This document shows positions 34,522 to 43,462 of a stretch of DNA of 64,000 bases, in pieces. The position numbers and the translations under genes are program-made. The notes under the pieces were generated by a model, which was not told where the DNA came from, did not search any database, and saw only the letters and a program-made list of their open reading frames with translations. Every line of letters begins with the position of its first letter. The first letter of the stretch is position 1. This stretch comes from Peribacillus asahii (GTDB lineage Bacteria; Bacillota; Bacilli; Bacillales; DSM-1321): the NCBI RefSeq assembly GCF_004006295.1, contig NZ_CP026095.1, positions 2,714,001 through 2,778,000 on the forward strand, written 5' to 3'.

Positions 34522-35910
34522 TTATTTAGAAATATCATCATCCGTCTTAACGTCTAACGGTACTCGTTTATCCATTTTTAACACGTAGTAGCTTGCTACG
34601 ACAAGAGCTAGGAAAACGATTCCAACAACAAGAGATAGACGCGTGCTAGGGTTAAACCACATCCCAACTAGCACGATTAGTAAAAATGCAATTGTCGCAT
34701 AGTTACTATAAGGGGCAAAAGGCATTCTAAACGGATGGTTACCCATCTCAGCAGCTTTTACCTTTCTGAATCTAAGCTGACTAATCAGTATCACAAACCA
34801 TGGAATCATTCCGGGCAGAACGCTGGCACTATAAACATAGACAAAGATTTCTGGCGGAGCAAGATAATTCAAGACAACACCAATAGCTAAACCTATAAGG
34901 ACAGCAATCGTACAATAGGCTGGGATGCCATTTTTAGATACTTTCGCAAAGATTTTAGGAGCTTGACCATTCATGGCTAGCGTATAAAGCATACGCCCTG
35001 CACTGAAAATCCCACTGTTGCATCCTGACATTGCTGCTGTGATAACGACAAAGTTAATGATACCTGCAGCTGCAGTAATTCCGACTTTAGCAAACGTTGA
35101 AACAAAGGGACTTCCGAGTTCATCCAATTGATCCCAAGGATAGACTGTTACAATCACAAAAATGGCACCAATATAAAAGACTAAAATACGCCATATAATG
35201 GTTTGAATTGCTTTTGTTATGGTCTTCTGTGGATTTTTCGCTTCACCTGCAGTAATCCCAATCAGTTCAACCCCTTGATAGGCTGCTATAACAAGAGAAA
35301 GTGCAAAAAAGAAGCCTGTCCATCCTCCTGTAAAGAAACCGCCATTTTCCCAAAGATTTGATAATCCAATCGCCTGGCCGTCATTTCCTAATCCGAAGAA
35401 GATTAAGCCCAAGCCAGCAACAATCAGAAGTACAATTGTTACAATTTTAATAAGTGCAAACCAAAATTCAAATTCTCCGAAGGATTTTACAGAAATGAGG
35501 TTTGCAGCTCCTAGAATACCCATGGCAATCACGCCTGGTATCCATGCAGGTAAGTCAGGGAACCAATACTTCATATACATCCCAACAGCAATAATCTCAG
35601 ACATTCCGACAATTACCCATTGGAACCAATTACTCCACGCAGTCATATACCCTGCTAAAGGATGAATATAATCGCTCGCAAAGGTTGCAAATGAACCTGT
35701 AGTAGGCTCTAAATAAAGCATTTCCCCCATTGAACGCATAATGAAAAATATAAAAAGACCAGCGACAGCATAAGCTAGCATGACAGATGGCCCGGTCCAT
35801 TTAATTGTACTAGCTGAGCCCATAAATAAGCCCACACCAATGGTACCGCCCAAAGCAATCATCTGAATATGACGTGCCTCTAATCCTCTCTTTAATTCTT
35901 TGTTTGACAT
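34522..35910 (-). CDS. Amino acid permease (APC family)
   Basis: 462 residues from ATG 35910 with GAAGGAG in front (a longer frame to 35931 has no site). Twelve hydrophobic helices. The N-terminus [20 protein letters not shown] and [13 protein letters not shown] are the amino acid/polyamine/organocation transporter signature; [21 protein letters not shown] and [20 protein letters not shown] are typical of the GABA permease-like AAT subfamily (YbxG/AapA group). The substrate (for example serine, threonine, alanine or proline) cannot be chosen by eye. Monocistronic. Charged acidic tail. Confidence 0.9.
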   Translation of the reverse strand: MSNKELKRGLEARHIQMIALGGTIGVGLFMGSASTIKWTGPSVMLAYAVAGLFIFFIMRSMGEMLYLEPTTGSFATFASDYIHPLAGYMTAWSNWFQWVIVGMSEIIAVGMYMKYWFPDLPAWIPGVIAMGILGAANLISVKSFGEFEFWFALIKIVTIVLLIVAGLGLIFFGLGNDGQAIGLSNLWENGGFFTGGWTGFFFALSLVIAAYQGVELIGITAGEAKNPQKTITKAIQTIIWRILVFYIGAIFVIVTVYPWDQLDELGSPFVSTFAKVGITAAAGIINFVVITAAMSGCNSGIFSAGRMLYTLAMNGQAPKIFAKVSKNGIPAYCTIAVLIGLAIGVVLNYLAPPEIFVYVYSASVLPGMIPWFVILISQLRFRKVKAAEMGNHPFRMPFAPYSNYATIAFLLIVLVGMWFNPSTRLSLVVGIVFLALVVASYYVLKMDKRVPLDVKTDDDISK

Positions 35911-36127
35911 GATTGACTCCTTCGAATACAAATTAACGGCTATACTTCTCTATACTAGCTTCTTAATTAATTCTTGATTTATTAGCAAGATTATATATAC
36001 AACCGGTTTCCTATCTTATAATAATAAACAACTCATAAAAATACAAATGTATTTTTCAAAAAAACAAATTCTATTAAAAAACAAGGAGATTCCTTCTCTT
36101 AAGGACAAGCCCTAACAGGAAAAAGTA

Positions 36128-36292
36128 TCGCCGGTCGAACGGCGTAGTTGGCACAGACCTTGCCCACTTGAAAGACTGTTTTTCTCTCAAGTGTTGCTCA
36201 CTCAAGTCTTGCCTCTGCCTCTTCTTATGGAAGGTGGTAAGTGGGGTGTTTGTGAGAAAGAACCCCGTGGCTTTAGCCATGGGAGTGGTCAG
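36128..36292 (+). mobile_element. Solo omegaRNA-like element (copy A)
   Basis: The last 78 nt (36215-36292, CTGCCTCTTC to GGTCAG) differ at one position from the segment behind the truncated tnpB at 58583-58660. Upstream, 36128-36142 forms a small hairpin (CGCCG/CGGCG), and a 3' region of tnpB-like DNA may follow. No tnpB reading frame is left. The sequence ends with a CCCCGTGGC-loop-GCCATGGG hairpin and then diverges from the other copies, as expected at the element boundary, so downstream bases could act as a guide. Confidence 0.65.
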
Positions 36293-36435
36293 AAAAACAT
36301 ATAAAAGGTAGTTATCATCATGAAAATTGGTAAAAAATCAAAAGCTAGATCCATTAATACGGACCTAGCTTTACATAAAAATACTTAATTACCAATAAAA
36401 AACATAAGAGCTATCCTTATTTACGCTAGCCATCA

Positions 36436-37101
36436 TTATTTAAACGGATTTTTCCATTCCATCAACACGCCATAATTTTGTGATTCATCATCTTCCAAAT
36501 AGTTTTCAACAACAGCGATGGGCGTTCGGCCACATTTTAATAAAAAGCTAATGACCGGATCATTTATCTCACCAGACAAAACTTTTTCTACATATTCTTT
36601 CGCTGTCATCCTGCCGGAAACCCGCTTAAATCCAGGTATTCGGCCACCACCTAATAAGCGATCAAGCTTCTTCTCAATAACAAGCTGGTACATCGCCAGC
36701 ATCATCCATTTTCCAAGTCCAAACTTTCGATACTTTGGTCGAATACTAATATCGACAACATACAGTGTATTTCCGTTTCCTTGATGGTTACGAATATACC
36801 CATCATCCGTTATCTCAGACCAGGAATGTGTAGGATGAGCTGGATCAAAATCCACGCAAAGAGTCGTAAGTGAACCAGCTAATTGTCCGTTTACTTCCAC
36901 ACAGATAGCTCCTTCTGGAAAGAGTGTAATATGATTGTTTAACTGCTCACGATTCCACCATAGTTCCTCTGGAAAAGGGGGCGGAAAGCACTCCGATTGA
37001 ACTTTGATTAATTCATCAAAATCCGCTTCTGTATAATTCCGTAAAACGGCACGCCGTGGCTTCTGTTGATCGAACACAAAAAACCCGCTATAGTATGCCA
37101 T
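36436..37101 (-). CDS. GNAT-family acetyltransferase next to a nitrilase
   Basis: 221 residues from ATG 37101, which lies 2 nt after the nitrilase stop codon. Acetyl-CoA binding region: VVDISIRPKYRKFGLGKWMM, the R/Q-x-x-G-x-G/A pattern of GNAT motif A. N-terminal MAYYSGFFVFDQQ leads into RNYTEADFDELIKVQSECFP. B. subtilis YhcX is one protein with an acetyltransferase part fused to a nitrilase part; here the same two modules are encoded by adjacent genes with the order reversed. The acyl acceptor is unknown. Confidence 0.8.
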   Translation of the reverse strand: MAYYSGFFVFDQQKPRRAVLRNYTEADFDELIKVQSECFPPPFPEELWWNREQLNNHITLFPEGAICVEVNGQLAGSLTTLCVDFDPAHPTHSWSEITDDGYIRNHQGNGNTLYVVDISIRPKYRKFGLGKWMMLAMYQLVIEKKLDRLLGGGRIPGFKRVSGRMTAKEYVEKVLSGEINDPVISFLLKCGRTPIAVVENYLEDDESQNYGVLMEWKNPFK

Positions 37102-37103
37102 TA

Positions 37104-37970
37104 TTAATCGGATGTCTCCCAATCAGGATATAAATCCGTGCGGCGATCTCGCCATGTTGTCACAGAACCTTTCTCACGAACTTGATATAGTAAGTCTAAA
37201 TCAAGGTCAGCCGTAATAATCATATCATGGTTCAGCTCACCTTCACATAAAATGCCTTTTGGCGGGAATGGAATATCATTAGGTGTAATGACCGCTGCCT
37301 GACCGATATTGGCACGCATAAAGTCAACCGTCGGAAGCGAACCGACTGTTCCAGTCGTGACAACATACACTTGATTTTCAATTGTACGAGCATGCGCTGT
37401 ATAACGAACACGATGGAAGCCATGACGATCATCTGTACAAGACGGGCAGAAAATAACATCGGCTCCTTTCACTTTCGCCATTCTTACAATTTCTGGGAAT
37501 TCGATATCATAGCATGTTAAAATCGCAATCCGTCCTTTATCCGTATCAAACACATTCAACTTATCACCTTTATGCATATTCCATTCATGCACTTCAGTCG
37601 GTGTACTATGAAGCTTCGCTTGCCCCGCAATCCGACCATCTGGATAAAATAAATGGGCTACATTATACAAACACCCTTCTCGTTCAATAACGTGAGTGCC
37701 TCCAATAATATGCATCCCTGTTTCTTGCGCAAGCTTACTAAACAGTGCGTGATATTTCTCCGTGAAACTTGGTAAATCTTGAATCGTTAAGCTTTGTCCT
37801 TGTTCATCACCAATTGATAATAGTTGAGTCGTAAAAAACTCCGGAAATAAAACAAATTCTGCTTCAAACTCTTGAGCTGTCTTTACATAATGTTCACATT
37901 GCTTAGCAAATTCCTCAAATGAGCTAATCGTATGTAAATGATACTGTACTGCAGAAACACGAAGTTTCAT
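37104..37970 (-). CDS. Carbon-nitrogen hydrolase (nitrilase superfamily)
   Basis: 288 residues. Catalytic triad of the nitrilase fold: Glu in LFPEFFTTQ, Lys in GQAKLHSTPTE, Cys in ADVIFCPSCTDDRHG (one of its two Cys). These enzymes hydrolyse amides, carbamides or nitriles to the acid and ammonia. Pairing with a GNAT acetyltransferase, as in the YhcX fusion, suggests a joint pathway, perhaps deacylation and acylation of an amide. Good site before the ATG. The substrate is unknown. Confidence 0.87.
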   Translation of the reverse strand: MKLRVSAVQYHLHTISSFEEFAKQCEHYVKTAQEFEAEFVLFPEFFTTQLLSIGDEQGQSLTIQDLPSFTEKYHALFSKLAQETGMHIIGGTHVIEREGCLYNVAHLFYPDGRIAGQAKLHSTPTEVHEWNMHKGDKLNVFDTDKGRIAILTCYDIEFPEIVRMAKVKGADVIFCPSCTDDRHGFHRVRYTAHARTIENQVYVVTTGTVGSLPTVDFMRANIGQAAVITPNDIPFPPKGILCEGELNHDMIITADLDLDLLYQVREKGSVTTWRDRRTDLYPDWETSD

Positions 37971-37996
37971 TGCCCTATTCCCCCTTAAACTCCCAA

Positions 37997-38710
37997 TTAG
38001 GATGTTGTTGTTTTTTTCAGCTTTGATGGATTATTTATTTTATAACGAATCGCTTTGTCAAACTTTTTATCAACAATTTTACCATCGAATTCAAGGCTGT
38101 CCCCTTCTGCTAATTCCAGTTTTTTTAACGTTTTGCTATAGCTGCACCAAGCATCTCCAATTTCTAGCTCCTGTTCACCTTCTATTTTGACATGTTCAAG
38201 AAGAATGACTTCATCTTCTTCTCCGGTAAAATGATTCATTTTCGATGTGAATTCTTTAACCGTTGCAGTGAAATGAACCTTATCTTCAGGTAACACAAGT
38301 TTCGGTTGTGCCGGCTCTTTTTTAGCCTTAGATTTAGGCTTCTTATCGGACTTTACCTCTGTTTGTTCCGCATGGGAATCTGTTGCCGCTGTCGCCTCTT
38401 CTATAAATGAGTCTTTTCCAAAACTAGCGCTTTGCATTTCTTTTAAATAGGCAGGATGAATACAGCCAAGGCTGCCATCTTCAAACTCCACCACGATAGT
38501 TTGTGTACTGCCGCCATACTCTTCATACCCGACTAACTTGACCTTTGCTTGATAACTGTTTGATTTATACACAAGTTCTTTCTTAACTGAACGTTCTGTG
38601 AACAATTTCCACTCAATACCTTTTGCAATATAAGTTTCCTCGTTCTCGAAAGTAATAAAATCACCCTTAGGCGGTATATAGCATATACCATTCGATAACC
38701 TGTGATTCAC
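37997..38710 (-). CDS. Hypothetical protein with a lysine-rich linker
   Basis: 237 residues. The N-terminal 95 form a beta-rich module (KVKLVGYEEYGGSTQTIVVEF), then a low-complexity basic linker (KKPKSKAKKEPAQPK), then a C-terminal 95-residue beta-rich module with HFTATVKEFTSK and LEFDGKIVDKKFDKAIRYKI that may be an OB-like domain. No signal peptide, metal motif or catalytic residue is visible. It is upstream of the nitrilase and GNAT genes, 26 bp away, so it may be in the same operon. Function unknown. Confidence 0.6.
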   Translation of the reverse strand: MNHRLSNGICYIPPKGDFITFENEETYIAKGIEWKLFTERSVKKELVYKSNSYQAKVKLVGYEEYGGSTQTIVVEFEDGSLGCIHPAYLKEMQSASFGKDSFIEEATAATDSHAEQTEVKSDKKPKSKAKKEPAQPKLVLPEDKVHFTATVKEFTSKMNHFTGEEDEVILLEHVKIEGEQELEIGDAWCSYSKTLKKLELAEGDSLEFDGKIVDKKFDKAIRYKINNPSKLKKTTTS

Positions 38711-38899
38711 AAGACAACACTCCTAAAATATTTAGCTGTCCTTATTCTAGCAAAAGTTTACCTCGTTGCAAATTGCATTGAATTATGTGTTTATTCAGAA
38801 ACCAATGTACTCAAACTTCCCCTCACTATCAGTATTACAACGAGCTGAACTTGAATAAGTTCTTATATAACCATTCTATACGATTTTGAGGTGAAAAGA

Positions 38900-39613
38900 A
38901 TGACCTATTCCATTTATCCGCTCGGCGATCAAGCAGTCACAATTGAATTAGAATCTGAGCTAAACGTTGCACAATGGCAAAAACTACGTCAACTCGCGCA
39001 AACATTAGAGCACATCAAACCCGATTGGCTGATAGAATATATCCCAGCCATGACAACGCTCACCGTCCTATATAACCCGCTAATTTTACAAAAACAATAC
39101 GGAGCAAAGCATTCTCCTTATGAAATCGTTTGTGAGGAAATAAACATCCTTTTCAAACAAACGCCTCCTCACACAACGAAGAAAGTTAAACAAATCGATA
39201 TCCCTGTTTGTTATGGGGGGCAGCTAGGACCGGATTTACTTGATGTGGCGCAGTACACAAAGCTGACGCCAAAAGAAGTCATCCAACTTCATTCTGAGCG
39301 TACATACACCGTCTATATGATTGGCTTCGCTCCTGGTTTCCCTTATTTAGGTGAATTAAATCAAAAACTTCATATCCCGCAACGTACGAGCCCGCGTCTG
39401 TTTGTTCCAGCAGGCTCTGTGGGAATCGGCGGTGAGCAAACAGGCGTATATCCGCTCGATTCACCTGGGAACTGGCAGATAATCGGTCAGACACCGCTTG
39501 CACTATTTCTTGAAAATGCCGACCCACCGTCTTTACTGAAAAGCGGCGATCAAATACGTTTTGTACCAATTTCAGAAGCAGAATACACCACTTTACGAAA
39601 CAAAAAGGGGTAG
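38900..39613 (+). CDS. pxpB: 5-oxoprolinase subunit B (KipI family)
   Basis: 237 residues from ATG 38900 with GAGGTG 6 nt upstream. N-terminal SIYPLGDQAVTIELE, then the family's IPAMTTLTVLYNP, and C-terminal AHCT1 domain with VYMIGFAPGFPYLGEL, GSVGIGGEQTGVYPLDSPGN. Together with PxpA and PxpC it opens 5-oxoproline to glutamate using ATP; the B. subtilis homolog KipI also inhibits kinase KinA. Downstream neighbour is pxpC, 29 bp away. Confidence 0.9.
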   Translation: MTYSIYPLGDQAVTIELESELNVAQWQKLRQLAQTLEHIKPDWLIEYIPAMTTLTVLYNPLILQKQYGAKHSPYEIVCEEINILFKQTPPHTTKKVKQIDIPVCYGGQLGPDLLDVAQYTKLTPKEVIQLHSERTYTVYMIGFAPGFPYLGELNQKLHIPQRTSPRLFVPAGSVGIGGEQTGVYPLDSPGNWQIIGQTPLALFLENADPPSLLKSGDQIRFVPISEAEYTTLRNKKG

Positions 39614-39642
39614 ATAATGAGGATAAGGAGCTGTATAACACG

Positions 39643-40656
39643 ATGTTTACCATTATCAGGTCTGGCATGTTAACGACAATACAAGATTTAGGACGTCACG
39701 GCTATCAGCAATACGGGGTCAGCGTTTCTGGAGCGATGGATACATTTGCCCATCGAATCGCCAATCTCCTAGTTGGAAACGATGAACAGCAAGCAACACT
39801 AGAAATGACCCTTATTGGGCCTGCCATCCTTTTCGAAGACGATACATTCATCTCTATTTGCGGAGCGGATTTGTCTCCAACCATCGATAATGAACCATTG
39901 CCGTTATGGCGACCGATTTTTGTTCGCAAAGGCAGCAAGCTTTCATTTGGTTTTTGTAAAAATGGCTGTCGCGCCTATTTAGCCATTGCAGGAGGGATTC
40001 GTGTTGCAAACGTAATGGGCAGTCGCTCTACTTTTTTAAAAGCACGGATAGGAGGTGTACAAGGACGCGCCGTTCAAAGCGGCGACCAATTATCAAGTTA
40101 TTCTCCCTCTCCTTACATAACCAAACTTATCGAACGATTTACTTGCATGACAACGAAAAACCACCTTCCAGTAAAATGGCATATTTCTTATGAATGTATC
40201 CCGCATTTCAATAAGAAACATACCGTTTTTATTATGAAAGGAAAACATTTTTCACAGTTTACACGAGATAGCCAAGAACATTTTTTCACCAAACCTTTTA
40301 CCATTTCCATGAACTCAGATCGTATGGGCTATCGTTTAAAAGGAACTCCTCTATCATTAGTAGGGCCAAAAGAATATTTGTCTGAACCCGTTACATTCGG
40401 TTCGATTCAAGTTCCTACTAATGGCCGCCCAATTCTTTTAATGGCTGATCATCCAACAACAGGCGGCTATCCACGAATCGGTGAAGTCGCATCAGTCGAC
40501 CTACCGCTCATCGCGCAATTAAAACCAGGTGATGTCTTATCCTTTCAAGAAATCTCTGTTCAGCAAGCACAACGACTCTTACTTGAACGAGAAGCGATGA
40601 TAGGTGTCCTTAAACAAGGAATTAAATTAGCACTTAAAGGAGCAGGAAATACATGA
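39643..40656 (+). CDS. pxpC: 5-oxoprolinase subunit C (KipA family)
   Basis: 337 residues. N-terminal TIIRSGMLTTIQDLGRHGYQ and GVSVSGAMDTFAHRIANLLV are diagnostic of the AHCT2/biotin-dependent carboxylase-like PxpC. Mid-protein FITRDSQEHFFTK-type region and AHP-like ADHPTTGGYPRIGEVA complete the domain. Its ATG at 39643 has AGGAG upstream. The stop codon overlaps the ATG of a 20-codon stub that looks like the beginning of pxpA. Confidence 0.9.
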   Translation: MFTIIRSGMLTTIQDLGRHGYQQYGVSVSGAMDTFAHRIANLLVGNDEQQATLEMTLIGPAILFEDDTFISICGADLSPTIDNEPLPLWRPIFVRKGSKLSFGFCKNGCRAYLAIAGGIRVANVMGSRSTFLKARIGGVQGRAVQSGDQLSSYSPSPYITKLIERFTCMTTKNHLPVKWHISYECIPHFNKKHTVFIMKGKHFSQFTRDSQEHFFTKPFTISMNSDRMGYRLKGTPLSLVGPKEYLSEPVTFGSIQVPTNGRPILLMADHPTTGGYPRIGEVASVDLPLIAQLKPGDVLSFQEISVQQAQRLLLEREAMIGVLKQGIKLALKGAGNT

Positions 40657-40715
40657 TTGATTTAAGGTGGGGCACTCAAAGCTTTGCAAATGAGAAATAT
40701 AGCTTTTTCAAATAG
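40653..40715 (+). pseudogene. pxpA start stub
   Basis: The ATG overlaps the pxpC stop (ATGA), as in a coupled operon. The reading MIDLRWGTQSFANEKY runs to a stop at 40715, only 20 codons. PxpA (LamB) starts with MxxIDLNCDxGESFG, so the first four residues and the following Ser-Phe are consistent with the head of a decayed pxpA. The rest of pxpA is not found before the next gene. Assignment is tentative because only a few positions match. Confidence 0.4.
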
Positions 40716-40889
40716 TGATTAACCGCCACCTTCTTACACATTAATAAAGTATGATACTCATTCTGTCTAAATATAATGAATTGATATTGTATTGTTTTGT
40801 TTAATAAAGATTACTCCATAGAAGCAACATTCAAAAAAATGCTATTTTGGCAGACTATTTTTTGAAACTAGATAAAGGGTGATCATACA

Positions 40890-42677
40890 ATGGATGAAAT
40901 AAGTCTAGACCCTTATGTACATGTTCGTACCGTAAAAAATCTGGAATACGAACCGAACGAAAAAAAGATAAGCTTTATTTCTGATTATACGGAATTACCA
41001 CAGATATGGGAGTATGATCAAGAAAATGGATGGATTGCTCAATCCTCTTTCACAAAGGAAGGAATCACCTTCTTAAAATATGTTACTGGTAAATCAGATC
41101 TGATTATCGGGATGGATGTTTCGGGTGATGAAAGAGAACAATTATACTTATTAAAGATGGATGGAGAGTTGATCGCCCTAACAAACTCCCCAGAACATGT
41201 TCACTTATATGGTGGAAGCTCTCCAGATGGAAAATGGATTGCATGGTCTAGCAATCGACGAAATCAAGCATTTTTTGATATTTATATTCAGAATCTTGAG
41301 ACCCTTGAAATTCGCCTCGTTTTTGCCAAAGATGGGAAGTTTTCTGTGGTGAAATGGTTTCCTGATGGGAATTCATTATTGATTAGAAAAACTAACTCTC
41401 CTCTTGATAATGATTTAGGTGTATTTTCTCTTTTAACTGGATGCATGGACTGGATAACAGAACATTCGGGAGAAGCGAGTTTTAAGAATGTCCATTTTAA
41501 TAAGGATGGAGATCATATTTATCTATTATCAAATAAAGACCGTGAATTCTTTGGGCTGGCATGTATACATTTATCTACTAAACAATTCACTTGGCTGGAG
41601 CAGGGAAAATGCGATTTTGAAGGCCTAGCCATGAATGAGAAGAAAAACCAATTAGCGTTTACTATCAATGAAGGGGGAATATCCAAAGGGTATTTACTAG
41701 ACTTAAATATAAGTACTCTTTATACATGGGAAACGCCAATGGGCGTAATCACAAACCTCAAATTTTCACCAAAAAATCAAAGGCTCATCTATATATTAAA
41801 TGGACCTGCGCACCCATCTGATATATGGGAGCTTGACCTTGAAACCCTCAAGACAAAACGCCTTACATATGTTTCCCGAATTCCTATTCTCGAGGGGAAA
41901 TTAATTGAGCCTAAGCAAATATTCTTTCGTTCTTTCGATAATCTTCAGATACCCGCCTTTTACTATAAGCCGAAATGCGCGGCTGAGAAATTCCCTGTTG
42001 TCATATATATTCATGGTGGCCCGGAAAGTCAAAGTCGTGCTGTTTATAACCCTCTTTTGCAATATTTTTTAAGTCTTGGTTATGCAGTGGTAACTCCTAA
42101 TGTTCGCGGCAGTACAGGTTACGGAAAAACGTATACCCATTTAGATGATGTTCGTAAACGTATGGACGCTGTGAAAGACCTTATTTCTTTAGTGAAATGG
42201 CTTAAGGAAAATACGAATGTTGATGTTGGTAGGATAGCGGTTATGGGGGGCAGCTATGGTGGATTTATGGTTCTTTCCGCAATTAGTCATTATCCTAATT
42301 TGTGGGCAGCTGCCGTTGATATCGTAGGAATATCAAGCCTACGAACGTTCCTAGAAACAACAAGTCCTTGGCGGAAGAAGTTTAGAGAGGATGAATATGG
42401 AACGGTTGAAAAAGATGGAGAATTTTTCGATCAAATTGATCCTCTGAATCATGCGGATAAAATCACCTCTCCCCTTATGGTAATCCATGGAGTTAATGAC
42501 CCGCGAGTCCCGATTGAAGAATCAGAGCAGATTGTGAATAAACTTAAGAAACGAGATCATCCTGTTACATATATTCGTATAAAAGATGAGGGGCATAGGT
42601 TAGTAAAATTTAAAAATAAAATATATGCCTATTCTAAGTTGGCTGATTTTCTTGAAACATACATTGGAAAGAATTAA
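40890..42677 (+). CDS. S9 family (prolyl oligopeptidase-type) peptidase
   Basis: 595 residues. The N-terminal half (1-330) is a beta-propeller with repeats such as SPDGKWIAWSSNRRNQAFFD; the C-terminal half is an alpha/beta-hydrolase. Catalytic Ser is in MGGSYGGFM, Asp in HGVNDPRVP, His in DEGHRLVK. The oxyanion HGGPE motif precedes. It is in the acylaminoacyl-peptidase group (YuxL-like). No signal peptide, so it acts on cytosolic peptides. Good ATG with AAAGGGTGATC upstream, monocistronic, followed by a terminator. Confidence 0.92.
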   Translation: MDEISLDPYVHVRTVKNLEYEPNEKKISFISDYTELPQIWEYDQENGWIAQSSFTKEGITFLKYVTGKSDLIIGMDVSGDEREQLYLLKMDGELIALTNSPEHVHLYGGSSPDGKWIAWSSNRRNQAFFDIYIQNLETLEIRLVFAKDGKFSVVKWFPDGNSLLIRKTNSPLDNDLGVFSLLTGCMDWITEHSGEASFKNVHFNKDGDHIYLLSNKDREFFGLACIHLSTKQFTWLEQGKCDFEGLAMNEKKNQLAFTINEGGISKGYLLDLNISTLYTWETPMGVITNLKFSPKNQRLIYILNGPAHPSDIWELDLETLKTKRLTYVSRIPILEGKLIEPKQIFFRSFDNLQIPAFYYKPKCAAEKFPVVIYIHGGPESQSRAVYNPLLQYFLSLGYAVVTPNVRGSTGYGKTYTHLDDVRKRMDAVKDLISLVKWLKENTNVDVGRIAVMGGSYGGFMVLSAISHYPNLWAAAVDIVGISSLRTFLETTSPWRKKFREDEYGTVEKDGEFFDQIDPLNHADKITSPLMVIHGVNDPRVPIEESEQIVNKLKKRDHPVTYIRIKDEGHRLVKFKNKIYAYSKLADFLETYIGKN

Positions 42678-42723
42678 TTTCCTTAATACGGAAGTATATA
42701 AGATGGTTTAAAACATCAGTATT

Positions 42724-42757
42724 GCTATTCCATTGTTAATAATGGAATAGCCTTTTT
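42724..42757 (+). terminator. Terminator of the S9 peptidase gene
   Basis: Perfect 11-bp stem GCTATTCCATT/AATGGAATAGC, then CTTTTTT. Confidence 0.85.
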
Positions 42758-43086
42758 TAGTGTACTCCAGATTTTGATGTATTCATAAATACAACTCCTA
42801 AAATGATACAAGAAATCCCTAAAACAACTCCTAAGCTAAATGGTTCGGCAAATATTAAAATCCCTAAAATTGTTGTTAACGCTGTTCCTACTCCAGACCA
42901 AATGGCATAAGCTAAGCTAAGTGGTAGAAAGGCTAATGCTTTACTTAGCATAAAAAATGCTAATCCGTATCCAATAACTACAACAATTGAAGGTGCTAAA
43001 ACGGTAAACCCCTCTGAAAGTTTCAAACAAATCGTTGCGACAATTTCAGCTACAATTGCAATACTTAATAATCCGTATCCTTTCAT
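42757..43086 (-). CDS. ebrB: SMR efflux pump subunit (EbrB-like)
   Basis: 109 residues, four membrane helices. The essential Glu is residue 14 in AIVAEIVATICLK. The GYGLAFFMLSKALAFLPLSLAYAIW segment is the SMR signature. It works as a heterodimer with the next gene to exchange protons for lipophilic cations such as ethidium. The pair order and 9-bp gap equal EbrA-EbrB in B. subtilis. The family also includes guanidinium exporters; no guanidine riboswitch is upstream. Confidence 0.85.
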   Translation of the reverse strand: MKGYGLLSIAIVAEIVATICLKLSEGFTVLAPSIVVVIGYGLAFFMLSKALAFLPLSLAYAIWSGVGTALTTILGILIFAEPFSLGVVLGISCIILGVVFMNTSKSGVH

Positions 43087-43095
43087 AACAGCCTC

Positions 43096-43410
43096 CTATA
43101 TTCCACTTTTCAGTAGCACAACGCCACCAATTACCAATAAAATACCGAGTGATTTTTTCATATCCAACCCTTCTTTATAAACCACAACACCTACAAGAGC
43201 AGTTAAAGCCGTTCCAGCTCCAGCCCAAATAGCATAGGCAACACCTAATGGTAAGTAGCTTAATGAAAGTGATAATGCATAAAATGCAATCCCATAGCCA
43301 ATAATAACGCCTATTGTTGGGACTAACTTTTTAAATCCTCCTGTTAATTTCAACATTGAACTACCAAATACCTCAGCTATAATAGCAATTGCTAACCATA
43401 AGTAACCCAT
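43096..43410 (-). CDS. ebrA: SMR efflux pump subunit (EbrA-like)
   Basis: 104 residues, four helices. Glu 13 in AIIAEVFGSSMLKLTGGF is the proton/substrate site. GIAFYALSLSLSYLPLGVAYAIW matches the family. First gene of the two-gene operon, ending before the partner's start by 9 bp. TTAATTAACCTCC upstream supplies the ribosome site (minus strand GGAGG). Confidence 0.85.
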   Translation of the reverse strand: MGYLWLAIAIIAEVFGSSMLKLTGGFKKLVPTIGVIIGYGIAFYALSLSLSYLPLGVAYAIWAGAGTALTALVGVVVYKEGLDMKKSLGILLVIGGVVLLKSGI

Positions 43411-43428
43411 TAATTAACCTCCGAAAAG

Positions 43429-43459
43429 AAAAAAGCCGTTAATAAATAACAGCTTTTTT
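43429..43459. terminator. Bidirectional terminator between SMR pair and metallophosphoesterase
   Basis: AAAAAAGC(C)GTT pairs with AACAGCTTTTTT, with T-runs on both sides. It ends the metallophosphoesterase gene on the minus strand, directly before the SMR operon. Confidence 0.7.
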
Positions 43460-43462
43460 TCC

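Noticed and set aside
36074..36280. Minus-strand ORF of 68 codons over the omegaRNA-like copy A
   Set aside because: It is antisense to a non-coding structured element and has no ribosome site.
43411..43462. Guanidine-I riboswitch for the SMR pair
   Set aside because: Only 52 bp, filled by a terminator, lie upstream; too short for the aptamer.
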